Part shown: positions 35,264 to 42,741 of the stretch, in pieces | Numbering within the stretch: the first letter of the stretch is position 1 | Layout of the letters: each line of letters begins with the position of its first letter | NCBI GenBank assembly: GCA_963705355.1 | Contig: OY970070.1 | Coordinates: 620,001-684,000 of the forward strand | Source: COMBO-56-21 sp963705355 | Lineage (GTDB): Archaea > Thermoplasmatota > Thermoplasmata > UBA10834 | DNA: 64,000 nt | Direction of reading: 5' to 3' | Position numbers and translations under genes: made by a program | The notes under the pieces: generated by a model | Told to the model about the DNA's origin: nothing | The model's input: the letters and a program-made list of their open reading frames with translations, nothing else | Database searches by the model: none

Positions 35264-36220
35264 TTGGACGTCCAGAAGCCAGCTAGGTTGAAGAAGAACT
35301 CGAAGGTCGCAGTGATATCGCCCTCAAGCAATCCGGACCATGTGGGCATCCAGCTGGGCGTAGAACTGCTGAAGAAGATGGGACTGAAGGTGGTCCTGGG
35401 GGACACCACTCGCATGCTACTCACAGTCGGAACCCTGGCTGCGGAAGATCGGCTGAGAGCCAAGGACTTCAACTGGGCGTTCAAGGACGATTCGATAGAT
35501 GCAGTGCTCTGCGCCACTGGGGGATACGGTGCGCTGCGCATCCTGGATCTCCTGGACTACGACATGATACGGGACCACCCGAAGGTGTTCCTGGGGTTCA
35601 GCGACATCACGGCTTATCATGTGGCTCTAAACCAGCTATGCAACATGATCACTTTCCATGGCCCCGTCGTGGACATTGAGGTCTCAAAGGGGGCGGAGGG
35701 GATCAAGATCGGGAAGCAGGAGCTGGAGATGGTGCTCCGTCAGCTGATGGGCCAGAGGGAGCTGGTAGAGATCAAGAACCCGCCCGGGGGGATGATGCTC
35801 ATGACCATCAACGAGGGCAAGGCATCTGGAAGGCTCTGTGGAGGGAATCTCTGCCAAGTGACTGGAACCCTTGGGAGCCGGTACGAGATCGACACGAAGG
35901 GGAAGGTCTTCATGCTGGAAGAGATCAGGGAGAGCTACTACTACATAGAGTCACACCTCACTCAGCTCCGATTGACCAGGAAACTGGACCAGGCTAGTGG
36001 TATCATCATAGGGGAGATCTCCGAGACCCTGAAACCTGAGGGACCTACTCCGAGCGTCGAGGAGATTGTGCGCGAGCGCGTGGGCGGCGCCACAAGGCCT
36101 TCCATATGGGGACTCTGCTGCGGTCATGGCAAACACAACATGCTGATGCCAATGAACGCGAAGGTCTCGCTGGATGCATCTGAGAGGCGGATCAAAGTCC
36201 TTGAGAGTGTCGTGGAGTAG
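35264..36220 (+). CDS. S66-family LD-carboxypeptidase-like serine peptidase (MccF type)
   Basis: A 318-residue protein with the S66 layout: VAVISPSSNPDHVG at the N-terminus, GYGALRILDLLDYD, the nucleophile region FLGFSDITAYH, GRLCGGNL, EEIRESYYYIE and the catalytic histidine segment CGHGKHNMLMPM. The family cleaves LD-peptide bonds or, as in MccF, acyl-sulfamoyl adenylates. Archaea lack murein, so a detoxification or peptide role is more likely. Start TTG at 35264 has GGGGGAG upstream and a TATA-like CTTTTTATC near 35226. Confidence 0.85.
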   Translation: MDVQKPARLKKNSKVAVISPSSNPDHVGIQLGVELLKKMGLKVVLGDTTRMLLTVGTLAAEDRLRAKDFNWAFKDDSIDAVLCATGGYGALRILDLLDYDMIRDHPKVFLGFSDITAYHVALNQLCNMITFHGPVVDIEVSKGAEGIKIGKQELEMVLRQLMGQRELVEIKNPPGGMMLMTINEGKASGRLCGGNLCQVTGTLGSRYEIDTKGKVFMLEEIRESYYYIESHLTQLRLTRKLDQASGIIIGEISETLKPEGPTPSVEEIVRERVGGATRPSIWGLCCGHGKHNMLMPMNAKVSLDASERRIKVLESVVE

Positions 36221-36538
36221 GTCCCAGTCGCAATTATGAATGGTTCCTCCGATCGATTGAGGCGCCCGCCCTTGGCGGGCCGCTCACGTTCGTCTGGATC
36301 GGCGTGACGCTGTGAGCTGTAACACCGGAGTCCCCGATGGACAAGCAGATTTCAGCTATGAATATGAAGTTGGACCGCTCAGTTCGAAGAATGTCTACAT
36401 CACCCTAGGCTACGAAAAGGAAAGGGTTTGAACTGAGCCGTTAATCCCTGCTGATTGAACCCGTGTCCTAACCTACTGGCTCGTCAGGGGTTCAAATCCC
36501 CTTCGGTCCACCATGGTCCTCGGAAAAGACCATAGGAA
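36221..36538. other. Intergenic region with inverted repeat and tRNA-like fragment
   Basis: CTCAGTTCGAA (36378-36388) and TTTGAACTGAG (36427-36437) form an imperfect inverted repeat. GGACCG just before it (36372-36377) complements the CGGTCC of the tRNA-like fragment. I see no open frame. Confidence 0.45.
36486..36513 (+). other. Orphan tRNA 3' half (T arm, acceptor strand, CCA)
   Basis: AGGGG-TTCAAAT-CCCCT forms a perfect T arm, followed by TCGGTCC, A and CCA. No D arm or anticodon arm with a proper T33/R37 can be placed upstream, so this is not a complete tRNA gene in plain form. It may be an attachment-site copy left by an integrated element, or the 3' exon of a disrupted or intron-containing tRNA. 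Confidence 0.5.
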
Positions 36539-36568
36539 ATGAATGCCGTCTGCCCTTGGCGATCGGGA

Positions 36569-36865
36569 ATGGCGACTGAGAACGACGGTCAGCTTGAGAA
36601 AGGAAGCAGAACTGCCATAGCTGCCGTGATAGTGGGAATAGCAGTAGGCGTCGTCTCTCTTTTTGTTGCCTACGCGGTCACCTACGAAGGCGCTGGTCTC
36701 GGTTCCGAGGATTCCCAAGCGCGCACTATTCTTACCTTTCTCATTGTTGGTGGCATGATCTTCGCGATTGTCATGATATACATGGGAACCGTCGCCTTCT
36801 TGTCTCCAGGACTATCAGGAGAGGAAGCCACTGGCTACGTCGAGGTTCGCAGGAAAAGACCATAG
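36569..36865 (+). CDS. Small two-helix membrane protein
   Basis: A 98-residue protein with helices at AAVIVGIAVGVVSLFVAYAV and ILTFLIVGGMIFAIVMIYMG, a charged N-terminus (MATENDGQLEKG) and a basic end (VRRKRP). I recognise no family. GGGA upstream of the ATG at 36569 is a weak ribosome site; an upstream ATG at 36539 is possible. Confidence 0.55.
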   Translation: MATENDGQLEKGSRTAIAAVIVGIAVGVVSLFVAYAVTYEGAGLGSEDSQARTILTFLIVGGMIFAIVMIYMGTVAFLSPGLSGEEATGYVEVRRKRP

Positions 36866-36914
36866 GAAGGAAAGGGGAAGAAAAGGTTTTCGTCGGGGTT
36901 CAATACATCTTACC

Positions 36915-37250
36915 TCACAGAGGACCCACGACCGTAGGCAATATGAAGCCCACAAAGAAGGCGACGATCCACACGACGATCGCTATTCCGAGTGCCTTCC
37001 ACCAGCCCATGCTGTAGAGGCCTGCCAGTGCCAGCAGCCAAACGAACCCGGCTATCAATGCCGCTAAGAGCCCTTGGCCAAGGAAGTAGTATGCCAGGGC
37101 GTAGATGACAGCCCCAACTAGGGCGGCCAATATGGCCGTCCCTATCCCTTCTTTCTCTCCAAACACCTTCGTGATCACGTAGATGATGATGGTCGAGACG
37201 ATCAGCCCGACGAGGAAGAAGATCAAGGCCTCCCCAAGTGATACGGACAT
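36915..37250 (-). CDS. Four-helix membrane protein, unknown function
   Basis: A 111-residue protein with four hydrophobic segments, beginning MSVSLGEALIFFLVGLIV and ending FFVGFILPTVVGPL. GAGAGGTGA stands about 10 bases upstream of ATG 37250. It is followed on the same strand by other small ORFs with strong ribosome sites, suggesting a cluster of membrane and basic mini proteins. Confidence 0.65.
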   Translation of the reverse strand: MSVSLGEALIFFLVGLIVSTIIIYVITKVFGEKEGIGTAILAALVGAVIYALAYYFLGQGLLAALIAGFVWLLALAGLYSMGWWKALGIAIVVWIVAFFVGFILPTVVGPL

Positions 37251-37264
37251 GTTTCCATCACCTC

Positions 37265-37384
37265 TCAGGTCCTCATGATCTTCTTGCCGGTCTCACGTCC
37301 CTTTACAGGGCCGCGTCCACCGGCGGATTTCGCCGCGCGATTCTTTGCTGCCGTCATTCTTCCGCCTCTGCTTTTCTTTGCCAT
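37265..37384 (-). CDS. 39-residue Lys/Arg/Gly-rich protein
   Basis: A tiny basic ORF beginning MAKKSRGGRMTAAKNRAAK and ending GKKIMRT. AGGAGGTGA precedes it with about nine bases to ATG. It lies 14 bases before the start of the four-helix membrane-protein gene on the same strand, so translation may be coupled. Composition suggests RNA or DNA binding. Confidence 0.55.
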   Translation of the reverse strand: MAKKSRGGRMTAAKNRAAKSAGGRGPVKGRETGKKIMRT

Positions 37385-37437
37385 TTCATGTCACCTCCTG
37401 CTTCCTAACGGTGTTGGAGTCCGAGGAGATTGACGCT

Positions 37438-37662
37438 CTAGTCTTTCTTCTTCTCCAAGGCTCCGGCAATTATGACGGCTCCAGTGACGAGAGCCGCGGC
37501 CAGTACTCCCATGTTGGCGCTGAGTTCGTCTGTGAACATTACATTCGCCGCTCCTTTTATTACCAGGAGCGTCAGGATGAAGTAGATCAGGCCCAGTATG
37601 ACCATCATAACAGTGGCTATCAATGTTACTACAAGGACGTCAAGCTTTTGTCTCATTCCCAT
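37438..37662 (-). CDS. Small two-helix membrane protein
   Basis: A 74-residue protein, MGMRQKLDVLVVTLIATVMM at the start, with two hydrophobic segments and a final EKKKD. GGGAGGTGA lies six or so bases upstream of ATG 37662, so the longer open frame to 37776 is rejected. No family is recognised. Confidence 0.6.
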   Translation of the reverse strand: MGMRQKLDVLVVTLIATVMMVILGLIYFILTLLVIKGAANVMFTDELSANMGVLAAALVTGAVIIAGALEKKKD

Positions 37663-37844
37663 TCTCTCACCTCCCCCTCGAACAGTCATCGAGGCAAGAT
37701 GGTGAATCGAGTTACGTTGTACTTGGAAGTTGCCACCTTCAGCTGTCGACGGGCGCCGGTTTGCGCCGAGTGTCAATCCGTTTTGATTGAACCGATTGAA
37801 TAATCGTCTGGCTTTTCGAGCGGAGTTTCCGGATATAAGATCTA

Positions 37845-38372
37845 CTAATCAGTCTCCTGGTCTTCCTCATCGCGTTCTTTTGGCTCGTCGACAAGCCATA
37901 GCTTGTCGCCCACGTGGTGTATCGACTCGACCACCTTGCCCTTGTCCTTGCGCGCGAGCGTGACGGCTGATGCGATCGACTTGCCGATTGCCAGCGGCTG
38001 CAAGTTCTTGACATCTCTGATCCAGACGAGGTCGCCGTCCACGATCGATGGATCGGAGGCCACTACGCCGGGGCCCATCACATCAGCCCCGTTGTAGACG
38101 AACCTAACCGCGCCCATATCGACCGTTACATATCTCTTGGCGGCGCCGTATCTGAGCAGACCGCGAATCGTCAGGAAAGGCTTGCCGCCGGGCAGGAACG
38201 CTAGGATCTTGCCATCCACGAAGACAACCTCGAATTGGGGAACCTCGGCCATGTCGACGACATCATCTGGACCGAAGCTCTTCGTGCCGAGCGCGTCGTC
38301 GATCTGCCTCGCCAAAGCGGCTATCTCCTTCTGCCTCAGCCTGTGCCTCTTCCTGAGCCTGAGGTCTCTCAT
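37845..38372 (-). CDS. PUA-domain RNA-binding protein (MCT-1/Tma20-like)
   Basis: A 175-residue protein with a pre-PUA domain (residues 20-85, FEVVFVDGKILAFLPGGKPF) and a PUA domain (about 88-160: YVTVDMGAVRFVYNGADVMGPGVV, GDLVWIRD). This is the arrangement of archaeal relatives of MCT-1/Tma20, which act in translation re-initiation or ribosome recycling in eukaryotes. The acidic tail (ERDEEDQETD) is unusual. Its ATG overlaps the stop of the TPR gene by four bases, so the two are coupled. Confidence 0.8.
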   Translation of the reverse strand: MRDLRLRKRHRLRQKEIAALARQIDDALGTKSFGPDDVVDMAEVPQFEVVFVDGKILAFLPGGKPFLTIRGLLRYGAAKRYVTVDMGAVRFVYNGADVMGPGVVASDPSIVDGDLVWIRDVKNLQPLAIGKSIASAVTLARKDKGKVVESIHHVGDKLWLVDEPKERDEEDQETD

Positions 38373-40510
38373 GAAGCTTCACCAGAGAGCCATTCGTCCG
38401 ATTTGACGCCCGAGGAGAACAGACGAGCCCTGGCCTCCGCCAGCTCCTGTGCGGCCTTGGCGTCCTCGCCGATTGATTTCAGAGCGTCTGATTTGATCTT
38501 ATGCGGGACCCAATCCCGCGAATCTATTCCGACCGCCAGATCGGCGGAAGCGATGGCTGATTCGGGCTTGTTCAGCTTCAGCTGAACTCTGGCGATAGCG
38601 GTTGCCGCCGCTAGGTCCGATGGGAAATGAGCGAGCGCGTGCTCGTACGCCATCTCTGCTCCATGCAGGTCTCCTTTCGCCTCGCGAATCTCCCCCTCGC
38701 ACCGAGAAGAAAGATGGTCGGATCCGCCCTCTTTGACAGATGCTGCGATTTCGAGCGCTTGATCCAACTTTCCCTGGACGGCCAGAGCCTTCGCCCTCAG
38801 GAGCTGCACATCGCGGTTCCCGTTCGCGTCGGCCGAACTAGTGTTTGCCAAGATTGATTCAACCGCCTGCGCATCGCCAGCGTCCAGCAGGAACCCCGCG
38901 TAGCTCAACCTTACCTTGATGTCTGAGGATTTCTCCGCGATGTCCCTTATCGACTTCGGCAGCTCCCAGCGGTTGAGGAAACGCCTGAGCTCGAGAACCT
39001 TCGGTATGCCTGCCGAATCGACCTTGGTTGAAAGGACCGCGCTTTCGAGGTTGGCGAGGGCCTCGTCGAACTTGCCCAGGCGGGACATCAGCTCTCCACG
39101 CCTCATCAGGGCGGATATCCCCGACACTGTGTCCACGCTGACATCCTGAAGGCATGTGAGAGCCATCTCGAAGGAGGCTTGCGAGGCCTCGGCGTTCCCC
39201 ACTCTCAGAAGGATTTCGCCTCTCTCAGTCCACCCTTGATCGAACTCGGGGTTGATCGCCAATGCTTCCTCTATCGCAATGAGCGCCTCGTCCCATCTGC
39301 CGAGTTTGCCAGCGATCGAGGCGCGCGCCTTCCAAGCCTCGTCATAATGCGGATTGAGGTCGAGGGACTCCAGCACCAGATCGTAGCCACCCTCGAGGTC
39401 GCCCATCATGGACCTGCACACGCCCTTCGCGAATAGCGCGTAGTCGAAATCAGGGCTGATGTCGAGAGAGCGATCGTGATAGGAGACGGCCTCATTGAAC
39501 AGCCTCATCTTCTCGAGGGCGTTGCCGATATTGTTCCATGCGATCTCGTAGTCTGGATCCACGGTTATCGCCTCGACGAACTTCGGAATCGAATCGGCGT
39601 ACTTCCCCAAATTGTAGAGCGCGTTCCCGAGATTGTTCCACAGAACCCTGTCATGCGGGTCGATAGTCAGCGCCTTGTGGTAGCAGTCCACCGCCTGCTC
39701 GAGAAGGTCTGCTCCATGATATGCGTATCCTTTGTTGTACCATGCGTGTTTGTAGTTCGGGTCGATGGTCAGAGCCTTGTCGAAGCTGCTGAGGGCTCTG
39801 TCGAGGTATCCGGCAACGAAGCATGCATAACCGAGGTTGTTCCAGAGCTCCTTGTCGTTCGGGGTAATCTCAAGCGCCTTCTCAAAGGTCGCAATCGCCT
39901 TCCCGTAATCCCCGAACTCGTGCTCCGCATTGCCCAGGTGAGCGTAGCCCTCGGCGCTGTCCTTCCGCTTTGAGATGAATTCGCTGCTGCGCTCCATCGC
40001 CTGTTCCGTGAACCCCGCATCGAGATAGAGGTCCGCCTGCAGAAGCAACACGGACGGATCCTCGTCAGCGAATCTATCCAACTTCTCAATCGCGGATTTC
40101 GCCCTCTTGCGCTTGTTCACCTTCGTGAGCGAGGCTGCCAGGCCCGACCAGTTCTCCTTCCTGCCAGGTTTCAGGGATGCGGCCTTCGAATACGCGTGCA
40201 CGGCCTCGGAGAACATGTCCTGAATGAACAATGAGCTGCCCAGATTGTGCCAGGCCAGCTCATGCATCGGGTTCATCATGGTGGCCTTAGTGTAGCACTC
40301 TCTCGCCTCGGAGTTCCTCTGAAGCGCGTCGAGGGCCGCGCCCTTGTTGTTGTAGATGACCTCGCTCTTGGCACCGTTCGAGATCGCAGCGTCGAAAAGT
40401 TCGAGGGCGAGTTCGAATTGGCCAGCGTCGTAAGCCTGGTTCGCGCGCTCGAAAAGCTCGCTCCCTTTTCCCTTCTCGCCCGAGGGGACTCCTTCGATAG
40501 CCTGGTTCAC
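38369..40510 (-). CDS. Large TPR protein
   Basis: A 713-residue protein built of about 18 tetratricopeptide repeats. Clear units run through WNNLGYACFVAGYLDRALSS, WYNKGYAYHGADLLEQAVD and WNNLGNALYNLGKYADSIPK, spaced by 34 residues. There is no signal peptide or membrane helix. It should be a protein-interaction scaffold. Coupling to the downstream PUA protein suggests a translation or RNA-related complex. GTG at 40510 lies near a TATA-like element, so probably leaderless. Confidence 0.85.
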   Translation of the reverse strand: MNQAIEGVPSGEKGKGSELFERANQAYDAGQFELALELFDAAISNGAKSEVIYNNKGAALDALQRNSEARECYTKATMMNPMHELAWHNLGSSLFIQDMFSEAVHAYSKAASLKPGRKENWSGLAASLTKVNKRKRAKSAIEKLDRFADEDPSVLLLQADLYLDAGFTEQAMERSSEFISKRKDSAEGYAHLGNAEHEFGDYGKAIATFEKALEITPNDKELWNNLGYACFVAGYLDRALSSFDKALTIDPNYKHAWYNKGYAYHGADLLEQAVDCYHKALTIDPHDRVLWNNLGNALYNLGKYADSIPKFVEAITVDPDYEIAWNNIGNALEKMRLFNEAVSYHDRSLDISPDFDYALFAKGVCRSMMGDLEGGYDLVLESLDLNPHYDEAWKARASIAGKLGRWDEALIAIEEALAINPEFDQGWTERGEILLRVGNAEASQASFEMALTCLQDVSVDTVSGISALMRRGELMSRLGKFDEALANLESAVLSTKVDSAGIPKVLELRRFLNRWELPKSIRDIAEKSSDIKVRLSYAGFLLDAGDAQAVESILANTSSADANGNRDVQLLRAKALAVQGKLDQALEIAASVKEGGSDHLSSRCEGEIREAKGDLHGAEMAYEHALAHFPSDLAAATAIARVQLKLNKPESAIASADLAVGIDSRDWVPHKIKSDALKSIGEDAKAAQELAEARARLFSSGVKSDEWLSGEAS

Positions 40511-40565
40511 GTCAGGTTCTCATGTCCGAATATGTAGATAGTCTTTTTGAGAGCACATGGCCAAA

Positions 40566-40574
40566 GCTTATATC
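40566..40574 (+). promoter_or_regulatory. TATA box for the DUF4130-like gene
   Basis: GCTTATATC lies about 45 bases before ATG 40616; GGTGA at 40607 provides a ribosome site in the leader. Confidence 0.55.
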
Positions 40575-40615
40575 AGCACTAATGGATAATTCAAGGGCGG
40601 AATACAGGTGACGCC

Positions 40616-41404
40616 ATGCTCGTGCTCTTCAAACCGTCTCCGAAATCGATCGTGAAGGCTTTCATCGCGAGCAGGGTGTACAGGGGGAAGCCGATCGAGG
40701 AGGAGGAGAACAAGAAGTTCTACTTCGAAGAGTCGGTAAACGCGGAATCTCTGGACTACGACTCGCTGTACTCGCGGTACAAGGAAGAGTTTGGCGGACT
40801 CGACTTCCTCGAGGACCAGAAGCTCTGGGAGATACTGGAGGACGAGATATTCTGGGCTTCCAGGTTCAACTCCGTGGACAGGTTCCAGCTCGTCGTCACA
40901 GTCCTTGCCCAGATAGAGAGGACAGGCACCAAGGCCTATCTCGCCCAGCAGTCCCCTGAGGCGAAGGAGATGAAGGACCGGGTCAGACGAGTGACGGGCG
41001 AGTTCAGAAGGGCGAAGCAGTACATCGCATTCGCAGAGGATGCCCAAAACAAGGTGATGATAGGTAAAGCGAGCTTCGAGCACAGGATAATAGACCTAGT
41101 GCTCAGGCACCATGCGAAAAGACATCCCGGATACTCGGTGGTCATTCTCGACGAAGAGCATGCGCACATCTGCTTCAAGGACGAAATCCTCATCGACTCG
41201 CGGAAGAAGTTCCCCGAGAGGCCCGGGAGGAAGGATGCGGCCCGGTATTGGATGTTGTTCTCTGATCTTAAGCATCTGGAGTCGAAGATGGACAGGGAAT
41301 ACTATGCGGGAGCGCTTCCGACGAACTATTGGAAGTGGGTTTCCGACGGAGCGCAGGTATTTGGAACTATCCCAAGGACCACCCTGGACGATTTCTCATC
41401 CTAG
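40616..41404 (+). CDS. DUF4130-like protein
   Basis: A 262-residue protein. Residues about 85-240 recall DUF4130, a domain linked to radical-SAM DNA-metabolism proteins in bacteria: VRRVTGEFRRAKQYIAF, FEHRIIDLVLRHHAKRHPGY, AARYWMLFSDLKHLESKM and LPTNYWKWVSDGA. The match is by pattern only. No radical-SAM partner is adjacent. The N-terminal 80 residues are acidic and helical. Confidence 0.5.
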   Translation: MLVLFKPSPKSIVKAFIASRVYRGKPIEEEENKKFYFEESVNAESLDYDSLYSRYKEEFGGLDFLEDQKLWEILEDEIFWASRFNSVDRFQLVVTVLAQIERTGTKAYLAQQSPEAKEMKDRVRRVTGEFRRAKQYIAFAEDAQNKVMIGKASFEHRIIDLVLRHHAKRHPGYSVVILDEEHAHICFKDEILIDSRKKFPERPGRKDAARYWMLFSDLKHLESKMDREYYAGALPTNYWKWVSDGAQVFGTIPRTTLDDFSS

Positions 41405-41540
41405 GGCAGGCTTCAAATACCCGCGAAAACAGACTTTCCAGACGGCGATGACGGGAAATTCGAGTGTGTGGCCCCCAAAGTTAGATAACCCCACCCTCCC
41501 ATAAGAAGAATGTCCGGGGCATCACTCAGGGAACATCAGC

Positions 41541-42269
41541 TTGACCGAAAGAACACATCTAGCAGAGCAAGAGAAGCAGTTCGCGTTCTTCATGGACCTC
41601 CTAGGGCACGACATACTGAACAACAACCAGGCGGTGCTCGGGTACCTGGAGCTACTCCTTGCGACACCGGGCGCGGACAGGGTCGCCAAGAGATATGCGG
41701 AGAAAGCGGTCTCCCACGTGCGCACTTCCACGATCCTGGTCGACAACATCAAGCGGTTGCTAGCGACAAGGGCGGCCGATCCAGACTCCTTCAAGCCCAT
41801 CGACCTCCACTCCGCGATCAACCTATCTGAGAGGGATCTTGTCAGGATGTATCCGGACAAGAGTATAAAGGTCCGAATCGCACCCGTGATCGAGAAGGCA
41901 TTTGTCATCGGAAACAGCGCAGCGCGCGATCTCATCATGAACGCCATGGCGAACATCGTGAGGCTCGATCAGAGCGATGAGGTCGAGCTATCGATAAAGC
42001 TCAAGGAGGCCGAGTACAAGGGCAAGATGTGCTGGAGGATCTCCTTGGAGGACTCCAATGCGCAACTCCCGCCCGCGCTGAAAGGCAGAGACGTGGAGTC
42101 CATCTACCTCCAAGACAGTTCCACGGCTGTGAAGCTGTCCGGGCTACTGTTCGCGAAGATGATCTGCGAGAATCTGGGCGGCGATTTCGACGTGCGGGAA
42201 CTCCCCGGAAAGGGACAGAAGAAGGGCGCGGCCTTCGTAATGACGTTGAGGAAGGCGAGTGGGCCATGA
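41541..42269 (+). CDS. Sensor-less histidine kinase with degenerate ATPase boxes
   Basis: A 242-residue protein with a phospho-acceptor helix (LLGHDILNNNQAVLGYL, His23) but no sensor domain. The ATPase half keeps the fold pattern, but the N box reads NAMANIVRLD, the G1 box LEDSNAQLP lacks the DxGxG glycines and the G2 region LSGLLFAKM is altered, so ATP binding is doubtful. It may work as a phosphotransfer protein. Its stop overlaps the start of a response-regulator gene by four bases (ATGA), a strong sign they act together. TTG at 41541 is the likely start. Confidence 0.75.
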   Translation: MTERTHLAEQEKQFAFFMDLLGHDILNNNQAVLGYLELLLATPGADRVAKRYAEKAVSHVRTSTILVDNIKRLLATRAADPDSFKPIDLHSAINLSERDLVRMYPDKSIKVRIAPVIEKAFVIGNSAARDLIMNAMANIVRLDQSDEVELSIKLKEAEYKGKMCWRISLEDSNAQLPPALKGRDVESIYLQDSSTAVKLSGLLFAKMICENLGGDFDVRELPGKGQKKGAAFVMTLRKASGP

Positions 42270-42631
42270 CAAAAGTATTCATAGTGGACGACGAACTCTT
42301 CATCGTTGAGCTATACAGGGATATCCTACAGCTAAGAGGCTACAGGGTCGTCGGCACCGCCTTCGACGGGGAGGAGGCGCTGAAGAAGTACACCGCATCG
42401 ACCGACAAGCCCGATGTGATAATAATGGACCACAGGATGCCGGTCATGAACGGTGTCGATGCGACAAAGGAGATCATAAGGCTGAACCCGAGCCAGAAGG
42501 TCATCTTCGTCAGCGCGGACGTGCTGGTCGAGAAGGAAGCGAGGGACGCGGGAGCGCTGGAGTTCCTGCCGAAGCCTTTCAGGATGGACGACCTCATCGA
42601 GAAGATGGAGAGGATCAGCTCCCCACGATGA
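42266..42631 (+). CDS. Single-domain response regulator
   Basis: A 121-residue receiver domain. Acidic pocket IVDDE (7-11), phospho-acceptor Asp55 in IIMDHRMP, the conserved Ser in VSADV, and Lys in FLPKPF are all present. It has no output domain, like CheY or archaeal stand-alone receivers. Start ATG overlaps the upstream kinase gene, so the kinase is its probable partner. Confidence 0.9.
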   Translation: MTKVFIVDDELFIVELYRDILQLRGYRVVGTAFDGEEALKKYTASTDKPDVIIMDHRMPVMNGVDATKEIIRLNPSQKVIFVSADVLVEKEARDAGALEFLPKPFRMDDLIEKMERISSPR

Positions 42632-42674
42632 TTGGCAACTGTGCTGTTGTCGCCCGACTGGCAATAATATGCGA

Positions 42675-42717
42675 ATGCCCGAATACAAACCGATAAGTTA
42701 AAAAGCCAAACGGGCAT
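42675..42717 (+). promoter_or_regulatory. Inverted repeat around the egsA TATA box
   Basis: ATGCCCG (42675-42681) and CGGGCAT (42711-42717) flank the TATA-like GTTAAAAA at 42697-42704, 25 bases before the egsA transcript would begin. The arms are 36 bases apart, a possible operator. Confidence 0.4.
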
Positions 42718-42741
42718 ATTGGAGCAAGGTAGTGTTTCACG

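Noticed and set aside
36372..36513. Complete tRNA gene with intron
   Set aside because: Six acceptor pairs can be formed, but no D arm or anticodon arm with T33 and a purine at 37 could be placed, so only the 3' half is claimed.
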